Positions 1 to 8,409 of a stretch of 34,588 nt of DNA are shown in pieces. Each line of letters starts with the position of its first letter. Position 1 is the stretch's first letter. The stretch is from Ktedonobacteria bacterium (GTDB lineage: Bacteria; Chloroflexota; Ktedonobacteria; Ktedonobacterales; JACDGC01). The stretch covers positions 1 to 34,588 of the forward strand of contig DAIDHM010000036.1 in the NCBI GenBank assembly GCA_027459705.1, written 5' to 3'. Both the position numbers and the translations under genes were made by a program. The notes below the pieces were generated by a model. The model saw only the letters and a program-made list of their open reading frames with translations. It was not told where the DNA came from and did no database searches.

Positions 1-448
1 CGATGCTCAAGTAGATATCCTGGCCATAGACGGGACGGTGCAGGATCTTATTCAGATATTGCTGCGACGCCGAGTTGAAATCGGTCGTACTGCCAGTCTG
101 ACCCGAGAGGATATCGTTATAATAATGTTCGATGCCGGTTGACCCATAGATGTAGCTGAAGTAGCCCAGGAACGAGGAAATGGAGGGATGCGCAGCGGTA
201 GCATAGCGCCGCCGCCAGCCACAGGGCGAATTGGGATCCGGCACAGACCACGCCAGCAAGACGCCGTTGCGATCATAGATCCGCCCCCGGATGGGCTGAT
301 CGCTGGCCATACATTGCTGATATCGGGTGTATTGTTGGGCATCCGCGACCGGCCAATAGGTCTGCCAGTAGACCAGGAAGCCGCTGACCACCACGAACAA
401 TGCGATGAAGAACATCAGCAAACGTCTCATCTGGGTCTGTATCGCCAT
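1..448 (-). CDS. Class B penicillin-binding protein, PbpA-like (5' part only; runs off the left edge)
   Basis: This is the first 149 codons of a peptidoglycan transpeptidase; the rest lies beyond base 1, so the catalytic domain is not seen. The ATG at 448 is preceded by AAGGGG with a 5-base spacer. The protein starts with a short basic cytoplasmic segment and one membrane helix (about residues 9-30), as in periplasm-facing bitopic PBPs. Residues 54-61 read RGRIYDRN, the start of the PBP dimerisation module, and the segment around residue 105 (FLGYFSY) matches the GYxS/GYY region of PbpA proteins. It resembles its upstream neighbour at 564-2243 along its whole visible length, for example RIYDRNGVLLAWSV against SIYDRNGVLLAYSV, so the pair arose by tandem duplication. 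The 115-base gap and shared strand suggest co-transcription. Confident of family; exact role (elongation or division) is open. Confidence 0.88.
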   Translation of the reverse strand, partial: MAIQTQMRRLLMFFIALFVVVSGFLVYWQTYWPVADAQQYTRYQQCMASDQPIRGRIYDRNGVLLAWSVPDPNSPCGWRRRYATAAHPSISSFLGYFSYIYGSTGIEHYYNDILSGQTGSTTDFNSASQQYLNKILHRPVYGQDIYLSI

Positions 449-563
449 GTGGTCCCCTTCTCTCGAACTCCGTACCGTGCGGCCGCGCGACATATGCGCC
501 TGGCGACCCATCAAGCTGGGCCTTCGCCCGCGCCATCGCTCTGATCCTATCCCATTCCAGCTC

Positions 564-2243
564 TCAGCCGCCACTCGCGACCAGATCTGGCAAGAGCACC
601 TGCTCATAGAGGGTCAGGGCGATCGTCGATTGGCAGAAACCTTCGCCCGCGCGATCTTTCTGGATGATGACCGCGTAGCGCGGGGTCTTGCCGGTCGCGA
701 CGCCATTCTCATCCACAGCCACCGGCGCCAGCGAACTCCACCAGGTCTGCGTATCTGGTAACGGAAAGCCCAGGTCACCCGTGCCGGTCTTGCCGCCTTC
801 GAGAACCGGCGAACTGCTGGCGCGTGGACTGAGCGAGCCCGTGCCATAGCTCACCACCGCGCGCATCGCCTGCTGCACTTCGCGTGCCGTCTGAACGGAC
901 ATCACGCGGCGCGGCGCGGGCAAAGGATCATTCGGCACGCTGGTCGCGGCGACGCCATGCGCCACGAACTTCAACCGCAGATGCGGCGGGTGAATCACTC
1001 CATCCGCGCCGATCGCCGCGATCATCACCGTATCCATCAGCGGCGAGACGAGCAAACGTCCCTGACCATAACCGGTATCGGCGAAGAGCACGTTATCCTG
1101 ATTCCACTGCTGCTGGAATTGCGGCTGATAAACCCAACTCGGAATCACCGGCAAATCGAAGGGGAGCGTATGGATCTGATCGCCATAACTCATCCCAAAA
1201 CGCGCGGCATAGTCCAGCCAGGTCGACTTGCCGACCATCACGGCAGCCCGCGCATAGGCGACATTATCACTATACGCGAAGAGATGTATGAGATCGACCG
1301 GGAATGCACTATCTGGCAAATCTGGCAAATTATTGGTCACAAAGCTATGCCCATCCACGGTATAGGTCGAGGCATCCGCCTTATCGAAGCCTGTCTGAGG
1401 CGTCAGGACCCCGCTATCAAAACCGGCGATCAAAGTCATCATTTTGAAAGTCGATCCGGGAACTACGGCCGTCTGGATCGCTCGATTCAACAGTGGCTTA
1501 TTCGGATCCGTCAGCAACTGCTGGAAATAGCGTTGCCCAAGCGTTTCACCGTTCGCAGAACCGGGATTGACCAGGTGATGATTGACCAGTAAATCCGCAT
1601 TAAAAGTGGGATAACTGACCATCGCGGTGATCGCTCCGGTCTGCGGATCTTCGACGATGATGCTCCCGGGTTGGCCAACAGTTCCCACGGGATACGTACA
1701 GATACCCGATGGCGGCGTATCATTGAAATGCGCGTAGACCTGATCCTGGACGGTTTTGTCGAGGGTCAGATAGAGATCATCACCGTAACGCGGTTGATGC
1801 TCGGCATTGGTCAGAATCGCCTGCACCCCGGCGCCGATGCCTTGCTGGCTGACGGGGGTCGGCGCGGCCGTGCTCGTGAGGCCTCCGCTTAAGCGCGTGT
1901 TGTAGGCTAATTCCAGGCCCGTGATGCCATAGCCAGTGGGATCATAATAGCCCAGGACGGGCGAGAAGGCCGGATCCGTATAATGGCGCGCCCAGCCACA
2001 GGGTGCGGAGGGATCCTTGACGGAATAGGCCAGCAAAACGCCGTTACGGTCATAGATCGATCCACGCTGTGGGACGTTCGCCGCGACGCACTGGCGCTGG
2101 TCATAGGCGACCGCGACGGCCTGTCCCTGGCTGGATCCACGCCAAAAGACCTGCCAGTATACCAGCCACCCACTGACAAAAAGAAATACCACCATGAACA
2201 GGGTCATCAGGCGGCGGGCGGTGACGGTCATATCAGCAGGCAT
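564..2243 (-). CDS. Class B penicillin-binding protein (PbpA/FtsI-type transpeptidase)
   Basis: A 559-residue peptidoglycan D,D-transpeptidase that crosslinks stem peptides on the outer face of the membrane. A membrane helix spans about residues 11-31, followed by RGSIYDRN (60-67) of the dimerisation domain. The transpeptidase domain shows all three active-site motifs: STFK at 264-267 with the acylated Ser264, SDN at 325-327 and KTGTG at 485-489. The ATG at 2243 is chosen because GGAG lies 7 bases upstream; an in-frame TTG at 2261 would remove that logic. The region after residue 100 (GYY...GITGLE) follows the PbpA pattern, which in actinobacteria pairs with RodA/FtsW, but no such partner is in view. 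A strong promoter candidate lies 70-100 bases upstream. The neighbour at 1-448 is a paralogue in the same direction. Confidence 0.95.
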   Translation of the reverse strand: MPADMTVTARRLMTLFMVVFLFVSGWLVYWQVFWRGSSQGQAVAVAYDQRQCVAANVPQRGSIYDRNGVLLAYSVKDPSAPCGWARHYTDPAFSPVLGYYDPTGYGITGLELAYNTRLSGGLTSTAAPTPVSQQGIGAGVQAILTNAEHQPRYGDDLYLTLDKTVQDQVYAHFNDTPPSGICTYPVGTVGQPGSIIVEDPQTGAITAMVSYPTFNADLLVNHHLVNPGSANGETLGQRYFQQLLTDPNKPLLNRAIQTAVVPGSTFKMMTLIAGFDSGVLTPQTGFDKADASTYTVDGHSFVTNNLPDLPDSAFPVDLIHLFAYSDNVAYARAAVMVGKSTWLDYAARFGMSYGDQIHTLPFDLPVIPSWVYQPQFQQQWNQDNVLFADTGYGQGRLLVSPLMDTVMIAAIGADGVIHPPHLRLKFVAHGVAATSVPNDPLPAPRRVMSVQTAREVQQAMRAVVSYGTGSLSPRASSSPVLEGGKTGTGDLGFPLPDTQTWWSSLAPVAVDENGVATGKTPRYAVIIQKDRAGEGFCQSTIALTLYEQVLLPDLVASGG

Positions 2244-2315
2244 CGTCCTACTCCCACGCAATACGGGCCGGTCGCGAGCACCGCGAAATGCTCACCGCCC
2301 GTTCAGTCAAGTGCC

Positions 2316-2344
2316 AGTGTAGCACTGTCGTCAGTCAGTGTCAA
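2316..2344 (-). promoter_or_regulatory. Sigma-70 type promoter for the PBP pair
   Basis: On the minus strand TTGACA (2344-2339) is followed after 17 bases by TACACT (2321-2316). Transcription would start near 2309, giving a leader of about 66 bases before the ATG at 2243. The -35 box is a perfect consensus and the spacing is ideal. Confidence 0.7.
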
Positions 2345-2471
2345 AGACGATCGAAGGATGACTGTGGCTGCTGTGATCTCCGTCACACTGCCTGCGGCGG
2401 GGCTCGGGACGGTGTAGCGATAGACATTTCATTGCTAGCTAGCTTTACGATGCATATCTCGGCGGCCTGCC

Positions 2472-2545
2472 TTGCGTCAGGAGGCGCGAGTATGCTACAC
2501 TCGCCGCAGTGAGCGTTACATGGAACGTCCTATCGCCAGTATAAT
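2472..2545 (+). promoter_or_regulatory. Two candidate tandem promoters for the glycosyltransferase
   Basis: The first is TTGCGT (2472-2477), 18 bases, TACACT (2496-2501). The second has a perfect TATAAT (2540-2545) with a poor -35 (GTTACA, 2515-2520, 19-base spacer). Starts near 2508 and 2552 would give leaders of roughly 195 and 150 bases before the ATG at 2703. The remainder of the 459-base gap between the divergent PBP and glycosyltransferase genes shows no gene that I can support. Confidence 0.45.
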
Positions 2546-2702
2546 AAAGAGGGGTGCCTCGGGGACGGCGGCGCGCTGAGCGTGGCAGTCTTCCAAAAAT
2601 TGGGACGCAGCAGTGTAAACCCTGGATAAACGCCATGCAACACCGAAACATTGCTCGCAGTCGGCCAGCAGCGCAACATCACCATGGGGGGGCAAGACCA
2701 GC

Positions 2703-3989
2703 ATGACAGTGCCATTCAATCAGGATTCTCCGCACAGGCACGGACCAGTGGCCACCGAACCGGATTGGCAACTGGAGAATACGATCAAATCCCCACGAGT
2801 GGTGCAGCGCGATGCCGAGGCACTGCGCCAGGCCGCGCGCGTCGAACGACCACGGCCAGGTCGCCCCCTGAAGATCGCTTTTCTGGGCACCCATGGCATT
2901 CCCGCGAATTATAGTGGCTTCGAGACGTTTGTCGACCAACTGGCGACTCGTCTGGCGGCACGTGGCCATGAGGTGACTGTCTATTGTCGCCAGCACCATT
3001 TTACGCTGACTGAGCGCGTCTATAAAGGGGTCAAGTTGGTCGTGCTGCCGACCATCACGACCAAACAACTCGACACCATCGTCCATACGTTTCTCTCGAT
3101 TTTGCACGGCGAGTTTCGTGGCTACGACATCGTCTACATCTGCGGCGTCGGGAGCGCTCCACTGGCCTTTATTCCCCGGCTGGTAGGAGTTCCGACGATT
3201 GTCAATGTCGATGGCGCCGACTGGCAACGCGATAAATGGGGTAGTTTCGCGAAGGGCTACCTGCGCCTCGCCGAGCGCCTCAGCACTGTCACCAGCAATG
3301 TGATCATCGCGGACTCCCATGTCATCGAAGCCTATTACCGCCAGAATTTTCGACGTGAGACGATCTTCATTCCCTATGGCTCGGATGTGCCTATCATCCC
3401 AGCAGGCGACACATTGCGACAATTCGGACTGGAGGCGAACAGGTATATCCTCTGGGTGGGTCGACTTGTCCCGGAAAACAACTGTCATGATGTCATCCAG
3501 GCCTACCAGCGCGCCGGTGGGCCTGCCACAGGACTCAAGCTCTGCGTCCTCGGCGACGCGCCATATCAGTCGGACTATATCCGCGATCTGAAGGCGTCGG
3601 CCGGGCCAGGCGTCATCTTCACGGGTTTTGTCTACGGCCAGGGCTACCATGAGCTCGGCGCGAACGCGTACCTCTTCGTCTTCGCCAGCGGAGTCGGCGG
3701 CACTCACCCGGCATTACTGGAGGGTATGGCCCGCGGCAACTGTATCATCGTCAACGATATGAGCGCCAATATGGAGACGGTCGGCGATACTGCCATCCCC
3801 TACAATGGCGAAGGTCATGCCGACGCTCTGGCTCCCGTGCTGGCCAATACCCTGGCCCAGCCCGCGCTGATCCAGGAATACCGCGTGAAAGCCGCGCGCC
3901 GCGCCGCGGCGGTCTATAGCTGGGAAGCGATTACGGACCAATACGAAGATCTGTTCTATCGCATGGCAAAAAAGAAACGCTCAACCTAG
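2703..3989 (+). CDS. GT4-type glycosyltransferase with DUF1972-like N-terminus
   Basis: A 428-residue GT-B fold glycosyltransferase, probably transferring a nucleotide-activated sugar to a surface polysaccharide or lipid carrier in the cytoplasm. The N-terminal Rossmann half begins at about residue 56, with GTHGIPANYSGFETF at 62-76, the hallmark of the DUF1972 group often annotated as rhamnosyltransferases. The C-terminal donor-binding half contains YILWVGRLVPENN (around 249-261) and a GGTHPALLEGMARG segment, which stands where GT4 enzymes have the E-x7-E donor motif. The first 50 residues are low-conservation and charged. The ATG at 2703 follows a GGGGGG run 10 bases upstream. It is divergent from the PBP genes, so an envelope role fits. 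The sugar and acceptor cannot be read from sequence. Confidence 0.88.
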   Translation: MTVPFNQDSPHRHGPVATEPDWQLENTIKSPRVVQRDAEALRQAARVERPRPGRPLKIAFLGTHGIPANYSGFETFVDQLATRLAARGHEVTVYCRQHHFTLTERVYKGVKLVVLPTITTKQLDTIVHTFLSILHGEFRGYDIVYICGVGSAPLAFIPRLVGVPTIVNVDGADWQRDKWGSFAKGYLRLAERLSTVTSNVIIADSHVIEAYYRQNFRRETIFIPYGSDVPIIPAGDTLRQFGLEANRYILWVGRLVPENNCHDVIQAYQRAGGPATGLKLCVLGDAPYQSDYIRDLKASAGPGVIFTGFVYGQGYHELGANAYLFVFASGVGGTHPALLEGMARGNCIIVNDMSANMETVGDTAIPYNGEGHADALAPVLANTLAQPALIQEYRVKAARRAAAVYSWEAITDQYEDLFYRMAKKKRST

Positions 3990-4108
3990 CGACCTCATCA
4001 ACAACGCAGCGTGGCTGGATAATCCTGTGCGATGCTTCACCCGCTCTGAATTTCGTCGCAAGCGCGTTGTCTCACCACGAACAGTAGATTCTCTCATTGA
4101 TTGGCGAC

Positions 4109-4152
4109 AAAAAAGCAGCCAGATTCCAGTCATCACACCGGAATCTGGCTGC
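4109..4152 (-). terminator. Rho-independent terminator of the small membrane-protein gene
   Basis: A perfect 13-base stem (4115-4127 with 4140-4152, arm GCAGCCAGATTCC on the plus strand) has a 12-base loop and, on the minus strand, runs directly into six Ts. It lies 77 bases past the stop at 4229. The plus strand lacks a T-run, so the glycosyltransferase is not its target. Confidence 0.85.
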
Positions 4153-4228
4153 AACGCGCTGCCAGGCATGCGCTGAAGTGCGCGCCACCTACCGTAGCGT
4201 CACCCACTGCGGATGTTGTGCGGAGATG

Positions 4229-4783
4229 CTAGACCATGAACGTCGGCAGCAACCGATCAGCGTAGTCGGCGATGACAGGAACGCGCATCGTCTTCCCCGT
4301 GGCAGCCTGAATCATGACGACCAGGAAGTAGACACCAACACCCAGATAGACCAGTGGGTACAAGCACGAAAACAAAATGAACCCTAAACCGTGCGTGATA
4401 GCAGCCACAAAGAAACTCACGAATGACAACGCGATGGAGAGAGCAATGATAGCGGCCTGTGAGAGCAATGCTTGGAGCGCATGGAAGCGCACGAATTTAT
4501 TTTGCTTCTCGACCGCTAGCACAACAATTGGCCCAATGATGCCGATCAAATATGCCAGCACCACCGCCAAGCCAGGCGACATGCCACTCCCCGCGGCAGT
4601 GGGGGGTGGGGTGTAGGCATATTGCGGTTGCCCAGGCGGCGGATACCCGGGCTGTGGCGGAGGATACCCTGCTTGTGGTGGTGGTTGTTGATAGCTAGGC
4701 TGCGGTGGTGGAGGATACCCTGGTTGCGGTGGATATCCGTCTGGTTGTGGCGGATTCGGCGGCATGTTGTTTTGCTGATCCAT
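4229..4783 (-). CDS. Small membrane protein, DUF4870/Tic20-like, with proline-rich head
   Basis: A 184-residue protein in two parts. Residues 1-65 are a low-complexity Pro/Gln/Gly/Tyr tract built from imperfect copies of PPQPGYPPP, likely cytoplasmic and disordered. Residues 69-165 form a compact bundle of three hydrophobic helices, with the polar link VEKQNKFVRFHALQAL between helices 1 and 2. That link (F-x-R-F-H-A-x-Q) is the signature of the DUF4870/Tic20-like family, whose function is not established. GGAGAGG sits 4 bases before the ATG at 4783. A clean terminator follows. It is transcribed alone, divergently from the amidase gene. Confidence 0.82.
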   Translation of the reverse strand: MDQQNNMPPNPPQPDGYPPQPGYPPPPQPSYQQPPPQAGYPPPQPGYPPPGQPQYAYTPPPTAAGSGMSPGLAVVLAYLIGIIGPIVVLAVEKQNKFVRFHALQALLSQAAIIALSIALSFVSFFVAAITHGLGFILFSCLYPLVYLGVGVYFLVVMIQAATGKTMRVPVIADYADRLLPTFMV

Positions 4784-4954
4784 GGAGCCTCTCCATATTC
4801 GTAATTGGCAAGAATATCAATATCCTTGCGCTGTATTCAGAATACACGATAGTTCCGTAAAATTGGCCAGTTAAATGAGTATTTTCAAAGAATAGTGATC
4901 ATGCTCACAACCCGTCGCCCATTTGTTATGACAAGATCATAGATAAGGAGTGTT

Positions 4955-5000
4955 GATAGTATGCGTTCATGCTATCGTCCGATAGGACAATTATGCTATC
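4955..5000. repeat. Nested inverted and direct repeats upstream of the amidase gene
   Basis: GATAGTATG (4955-4963) faces CATGCTATC (4968-4976) with one mismatch. Its right half overlaps a perfect palindrome CTATCG-TC-CGATAG (4972-4985), and ATGCTATC recurs as a direct copy at 4969-4976 and 4993-5000, 24 bases apart. They end 20 bases before the AGGAGG of the amidase gene, so they could be operator sites or alternative leader hairpins. Confidence 0.5.
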
Positions 5001-5033
5001 ATCTGCCTATATCAGACTCCAGGAGGTACTTCC

Positions 5034-6659
5034 TTGGCGACGATAACCCAGCCAACGACCACATTGTCAACGCGGACGATGTCCTCCGCTCCTGCCACTG
5101 ACGCGATCACGCGCTTGAGCGCCATCGAACTCTCAGCGCGGATCCGCGCGGGCGAGATCTCCGCGCGCGAAGCGACCGACGCAGTGATCGCACGCATCGC
5201 GGCGGTCAACCCCAGCATCAATGCGCTGGTTTTCGATCTCTTCGACGCAGCGCGCGCGACCGCCCAGGCGCTTGACGATGCTCAGGCGCGCGGCGCAACG
5301 CTGGGCCCATTGCATGGCGTCCCGATCACCATCAAAGATCAATTCGACGTCCGTGGATCGCCTGCCACCTGGGGGGTCAAAAGTCGCGCGCAGGTGCTCG
5401 CTACCTCGGAAGGCCCCCTTGTGGCGCGGTTACGCGCCGCGGGCGCGATCATCCTGGGGAAGACCAATGTCCCCCAACTGCTCTTCTATGCTGAATCTGA
5501 CAACCCGCTCTATGGGCGATCGCGCAATCCATGGAATCTGGATCGCACGCCGGGTGGCAGTAGTGGCGGCGAAGGAGCGATCATCGCCAGTGGCGGATCG
5601 TTCTTCGGGCTGGGATCCGATATTGGTGGGAGCCTGCGGGTCCCTTCGCACTTCTGCGGCATCGCGACGATCAAGCCGACCTCGCCACGACTCAGCGGGC
5701 TGGATAATCCGCGCTATTTTGACAGTGGTCAGGAAGCTATCATCGCGCAGGCTGGCCCGATGGCGCGCACCGTCGCCGATGTCGACCTGGGCCTGCGCAT
5801 CCTCGCGGCTCCCGGTCAGGAGGCCATTGATGCCACCGTTCCGCCCGTGCCGCTGGGAGATCCCCGGCGCGTCCAGGTCCGCGGCCTGCGTGTGGCGATG
5901 TATGAGGATGATGGCTTCTTTCCCGCCAGCCCAGGTGTCCGTCGGGCCGTACGGGTCGCCGCCGCCGCCCTGGAGGCACAGGGCGTCATCGTAGAACCCT
6001 GGACACCTCCCGACGTCACACAGGCGATGGATCTCTTCGTGCAAATTCTTGGGGCTGATGGCGGCCGCGGTCAACAAGCGACCTTAGCGGGCGAAAAGCC
6101 AACACCTCAGTTGGGGTCCCTCTTCCAGGCTGCTGGTTTACCCGCCGCCGCCCGACCGCTGATTGCCAGCTTGATGCGCGCCAGTGGGCAACAGCGCACG
6201 GCGCATACTGTCGAGATCCTCCGTCCGGCCAGCGCGGAGCGCTACTGGCAACTCTGCCTGGCGCGCACGGTGTATCGCGCGCGCTTCCTCACGCAACTGG
6301 ACGCAGGGCGCTATGACGCCATCCTCTGCCCGCCGCACGCGCTCCCCGCCATGCTGCATGGCGCTACGGTCACGATCCCCTTTGCGGCGAGTTATAGTAT
6401 GCTCTACAACCTCCTGATGTTTCCGGCGGGCGTCGTCCCGGTGACGCGCGTGCAGGAATCCGAACAGGGCGGACGCGCCGCGAGCCGCGACAACCAGGAA
6501 CGCCTGGCGGCGCGCTGCGACGTGGGCAGCGTCGGCCTGCCGCTCGGCGCGCAGATCGTGGCGCGGCCCTGGCGCGAGGAGATCGTGCTGGCCTTGATGG
6601 CCGCCGTCGAGGCGGGCGTCCGCACCCACGCGGATTTCCCAGCACAGCCACCCATCTGA
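5034..6659 (+). CDS. Amidase-signature family hydrolase
   Basis: A 541-residue cytoplasmic amidohydrolase of the amidase-signature superfamily (fatty acid amide hydrolase, GatA, bacterial amidases). The Ser-cisSer-Lys triad is intact: Lys101 in HGVPITIKDQF, Ser176 in GGSSGGEGA and Ser200 in GSDIGGSLR; the 75- and 24-residue spacings equal those of FAAH (142/217/241). The start is a TTG: AGGAGG at 5021-5026 lies 7 bases before TTG 5034 and no ATG is better placed. The C-terminal third holds FAAH-like features rather than GatA features, and no gatB/gatC is adjacent, so a GatA role is unlikely. Substrate unknown. Palindromic repeats upstream suggest regulation and a strong terminator follows. 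Confidence 0.92.
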   Translation: MATITQPTTTLSTRTMSSAPATDAITRLSAIELSARIRAGEISAREATDAVIARIAAVNPSINALVFDLFDAARATAQALDDAQARGATLGPLHGVPITIKDQFDVRGSPATWGVKSRAQVLATSEGPLVARLRAAGAIILGKTNVPQLLFYAESDNPLYGRSRNPWNLDRTPGGSSGGEGAIIASGGSFFGLGSDIGGSLRVPSHFCGIATIKPTSPRLSGLDNPRYFDSGQEAIIAQAGPMARTVADVDLGLRILAAPGQEAIDATVPPVPLGDPRRVQVRGLRVAMYEDDGFFPASPGVRRAVRVAAAALEAQGVIVEPWTPPDVTQAMDLFVQILGADGGRGQQATLAGEKPTPQLGSLFQAAGLPAAARPLIASLMRASGQQRTAHTVEILRPASAERYWQLCLARTVYRARFLTQLDAGRYDAILCPPHALPAMLHGATVTIPFAASYSMLYNLLMFPAGVVPVTRVQESEQGGRAASRDNQERLAARCDVGSVGLPLGAQIVARPWREEIVLALMAAVEAGVRTHADFPAQPPI

Positions 6660-6684
6660 ATCCCAAACCCCACAACCATATTGG

Positions 6685-6722
6685 GGGCGGCACGGCTCGA
6701 CGAGTGTCGTGCCGCCCTTTTT
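6685..6722 (+). terminator. Rho-independent terminator of the amidase gene
   Basis: A 10-base GC-rich stem (GGGCGGCACG at 6685-6694 with CGTGCCGCCC at 6708-6717) is followed by five Ts. It lies 25 bases after the amidase stop and separates it from the convergent Mur ligase gene. Confidence 0.88.
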
Positions 6723-6742
6723 GATGTTGAGTGATCCCAGGC

Positions 6743-8242
6743 TCATTGTGCCTGGTTGCCAATAAAATTTGGCGATTCGCGCAAGGCCTCCGAGATGCGA
6801 TAGACACTGCCAGATCCCAGTAAGGCCAGGACATCCCCAGATTGAGTCAGCTTTTCCAGCAGGGTCTGCGTCACCGCGAGCGATCCGCCATAGTGGACGC
6901 GCTCGGGATGGTCGGCAAACGCGGGATCGCGCTGAATCGCGGCGACGAGATCGCGCGAGTGGATCATGCCCGTGTCGCGCTCGCGCGCGGGATAGACATC
7001 CACGATGATGACTTCGTCCGCCGATCCAAAGCTATGCGAGAAATCCTCCAGGAATGTCTTGAGGCGGGTGAACATATGCGGTTGAAATGTCGCTATGAGG
7101 CGCTGTCCCGTGAAACGGCGACGTGTCGCCTCCAGCGTCACGGCGATCGCAGTCGGATGATGGGCATAGTCGTCGACGATCACCACCCCCCGAGCGCACG
7201 GCGTCACCTGGAAGCGGCGGTTAATTCCCCCAAAATTCGCCAGCGATTGGCGGATGACGTCGGGATCCACACCCAGTTGGCGGGCGGCGGCGATTGCGCC
7301 CAGGGCATTCTCCACATTGAAACGGCCGGGCAAGAGCAACTGGAATCGGCCAAGATCGCGCGTCTCGGACGCATGGCTGGCATCGCCAGCGACGAGCAGT
7401 TCGCTCACCGCGAAACTCGTCTCGCCATCCAACCGCACAGCGCTCCCCATGTATTCCGCCGGTCCATCGAGCGAATAGCGCACCACCTCGCCTGGCCAGG
7501 CAGCCATTCGCTCGCGCAATGCATGGCAGCCCGCACTATCCCAATTCAGCACCAATGTCGGCGGCAAGTCCCACTGGCCTTCGAGATCCATCCCCGCCAC
7601 GAACGCGTCGAACGCGTCGCAGAGTTCGCGATAATCGTGGAAATACTCCGGGTGCTCGAATTCGATGCTCGTCACCACTGCCAGACGGGGATGGTAATGG
7701 AGGAAGTTGAGATTGAACTCATCAGCCTCGTTCACAAAATAGTCGCTCTGCCCCATGCGCACATTGCCCTGCCAGTTCGGCACAATCGCCCCCACCTCAC
7801 AGGTGGGGTCCAATCCGGCATCGATGAGAATCTGCGAGAGCATCGAGGTCACGGTGCCCTTGCCATGCACGCCCGCGACACTGCAGCCAAATTTTCCGAT
7901 CATGAACGCGCCTAACAGCGCCTGCCACTCGATCACCGGGATGCCACGATCCCGCGCCGCGACCACCTCTGGGTTGTTGGGATCCAACTTGGTGATAGCG
8001 GGGGAGATCACCAGGACATCCACCGCATCGAGGTGCGCGCCCGCATGGCCTTCCACCACGCGCACCCCTTTGGACTGAATCCATTCGGTCGCGCCCGAGA
8101 GCATCTGTTCACACCCCGAACAGGTCGCCCCTTCCAGGAGCGCCATCTGTGCGACCGAGGTAATCCCCGAACCGCCAATACCCATGAAATGGAGATGTTT
8201 GCCTCGCAAGTCTGCTGGTCGTATGATCACATCCGGTTGCAT
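6743..8242 (-). CDS. murC: MurC-like Mur ligase (UDP-N-acetylmuramate amino acid/peptide ligase)
   Basis: A 499-residue ATP-dependent ligase of cell-wall synthesis, expected to add L-alanine to UDP-N-acetylmuramate in the cytoplasm. Domain order is normal: Rossmann substrate domain with GIGGSGIT (21-28), ATPase domain with GVHGKGT (124-130), and a C-terminal domain whose FQPHMFTR and VYPARE segments are MurC-like. Two features deviate: the P-loop has GKGT where MurC has GKTT, and the metal-site region reads EADEFNLNF...SIEFEHPEYF where MurC has TNIExDH. The HYHP...IEFEHPEYF stretch recalls the recycling ligase Mpl, which adds a tripeptide, so Mpl-like specificity is the main alternative. The ATG at 8242 is chosen because the conserved core begins 14 residues later and AAAGGAG lies upstream; longer forms reach into the HIT gene promoter. 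Confidence 0.85.
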   Translation of the reverse strand: MQPDVIIRPADLRGKHLHFMGIGGSGITSVAQMALLEGATCSGCEQMLSGATEWIQSKGVRVVEGHAGAHLDAVDVLVISPAITKLDPNNPEVVAARDRGIPVIEWQALLGAFMIGKFGCSVAGVHGKGTVTSMLSQILIDAGLDPTCEVGAIVPNWQGNVRMGQSDYFVNEADEFNLNFLHYHPRLAVVTSIEFEHPEYFHDYRELCDAFDAFVAGMDLEGQWDLPPTLVLNWDSAGCHALRERMAAWPGEVVRYSLDGPAEYMGSAVRLDGETSFAVSELLVAGDASHASETRDLGRFQLLLPGRFNVENALGAIAAARQLGVDPDVIRQSLANFGGINRRFQVTPCARGVVIVDDYAHHPTAIAVTLEATRRRFTGQRLIATFQPHMFTRLKTFLEDFSHSFGSADEVIIVDVYPARERDTGMIHSRDLVAAIQRDPAFADHPERVHYGGSLAVTQTLLEKLTQSGDVLALLGSGSVYRISEALRESPNFIGNQAQ

Positions 8243-8360
8243 CCTTTTATTGCTCCTTTGCGCGCTCAAGTCGATCATCCTGTGGCATTGTACTGCATAT
8301 AGAAACCCGGACGGCACCACAGCGCGCGACACGCGGACACCATCCCGAACTGGCCAATGC

Positions 8361-8389
8361 TTGGGTGAAGCTGCAGGATCGGCTACAAT
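8361..8389 (+). promoter_or_regulatory. Candidate promoter of the HIT-family gene
   Basis: TTGGGT (8361-8366), 17 bases, TACAAT (8384-8389). The start would fall near 8396, right at the AGGAGG (8397-8402) that serves the ATG at 8410, so the leader would be only about 14 bases. Confidence 0.5.
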
Positions 8390-8409
8390 ACAGAGCAGGA
8401 GGAGCATGC

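Noticed and set aside
957-1592. A 211-codon plus-strand open frame inside the PBP gene
   Set aside because: It is antisense to an intact PBP with all motifs and has no recognisable domain; long antisense frames here follow from GC-rich codon use.
2679-3707. A 342-codon minus-strand frame across the glycosyltransferase
   Set aside because: The plus strand encodes a clear GT-B protein with family motifs; this frame has none and no SD.
6842-7915. A 357-codon plus-strand frame inside the Mur ligase gene
   Set aside because: It is antisense to conserved ligase motifs and without any recognisable motif.
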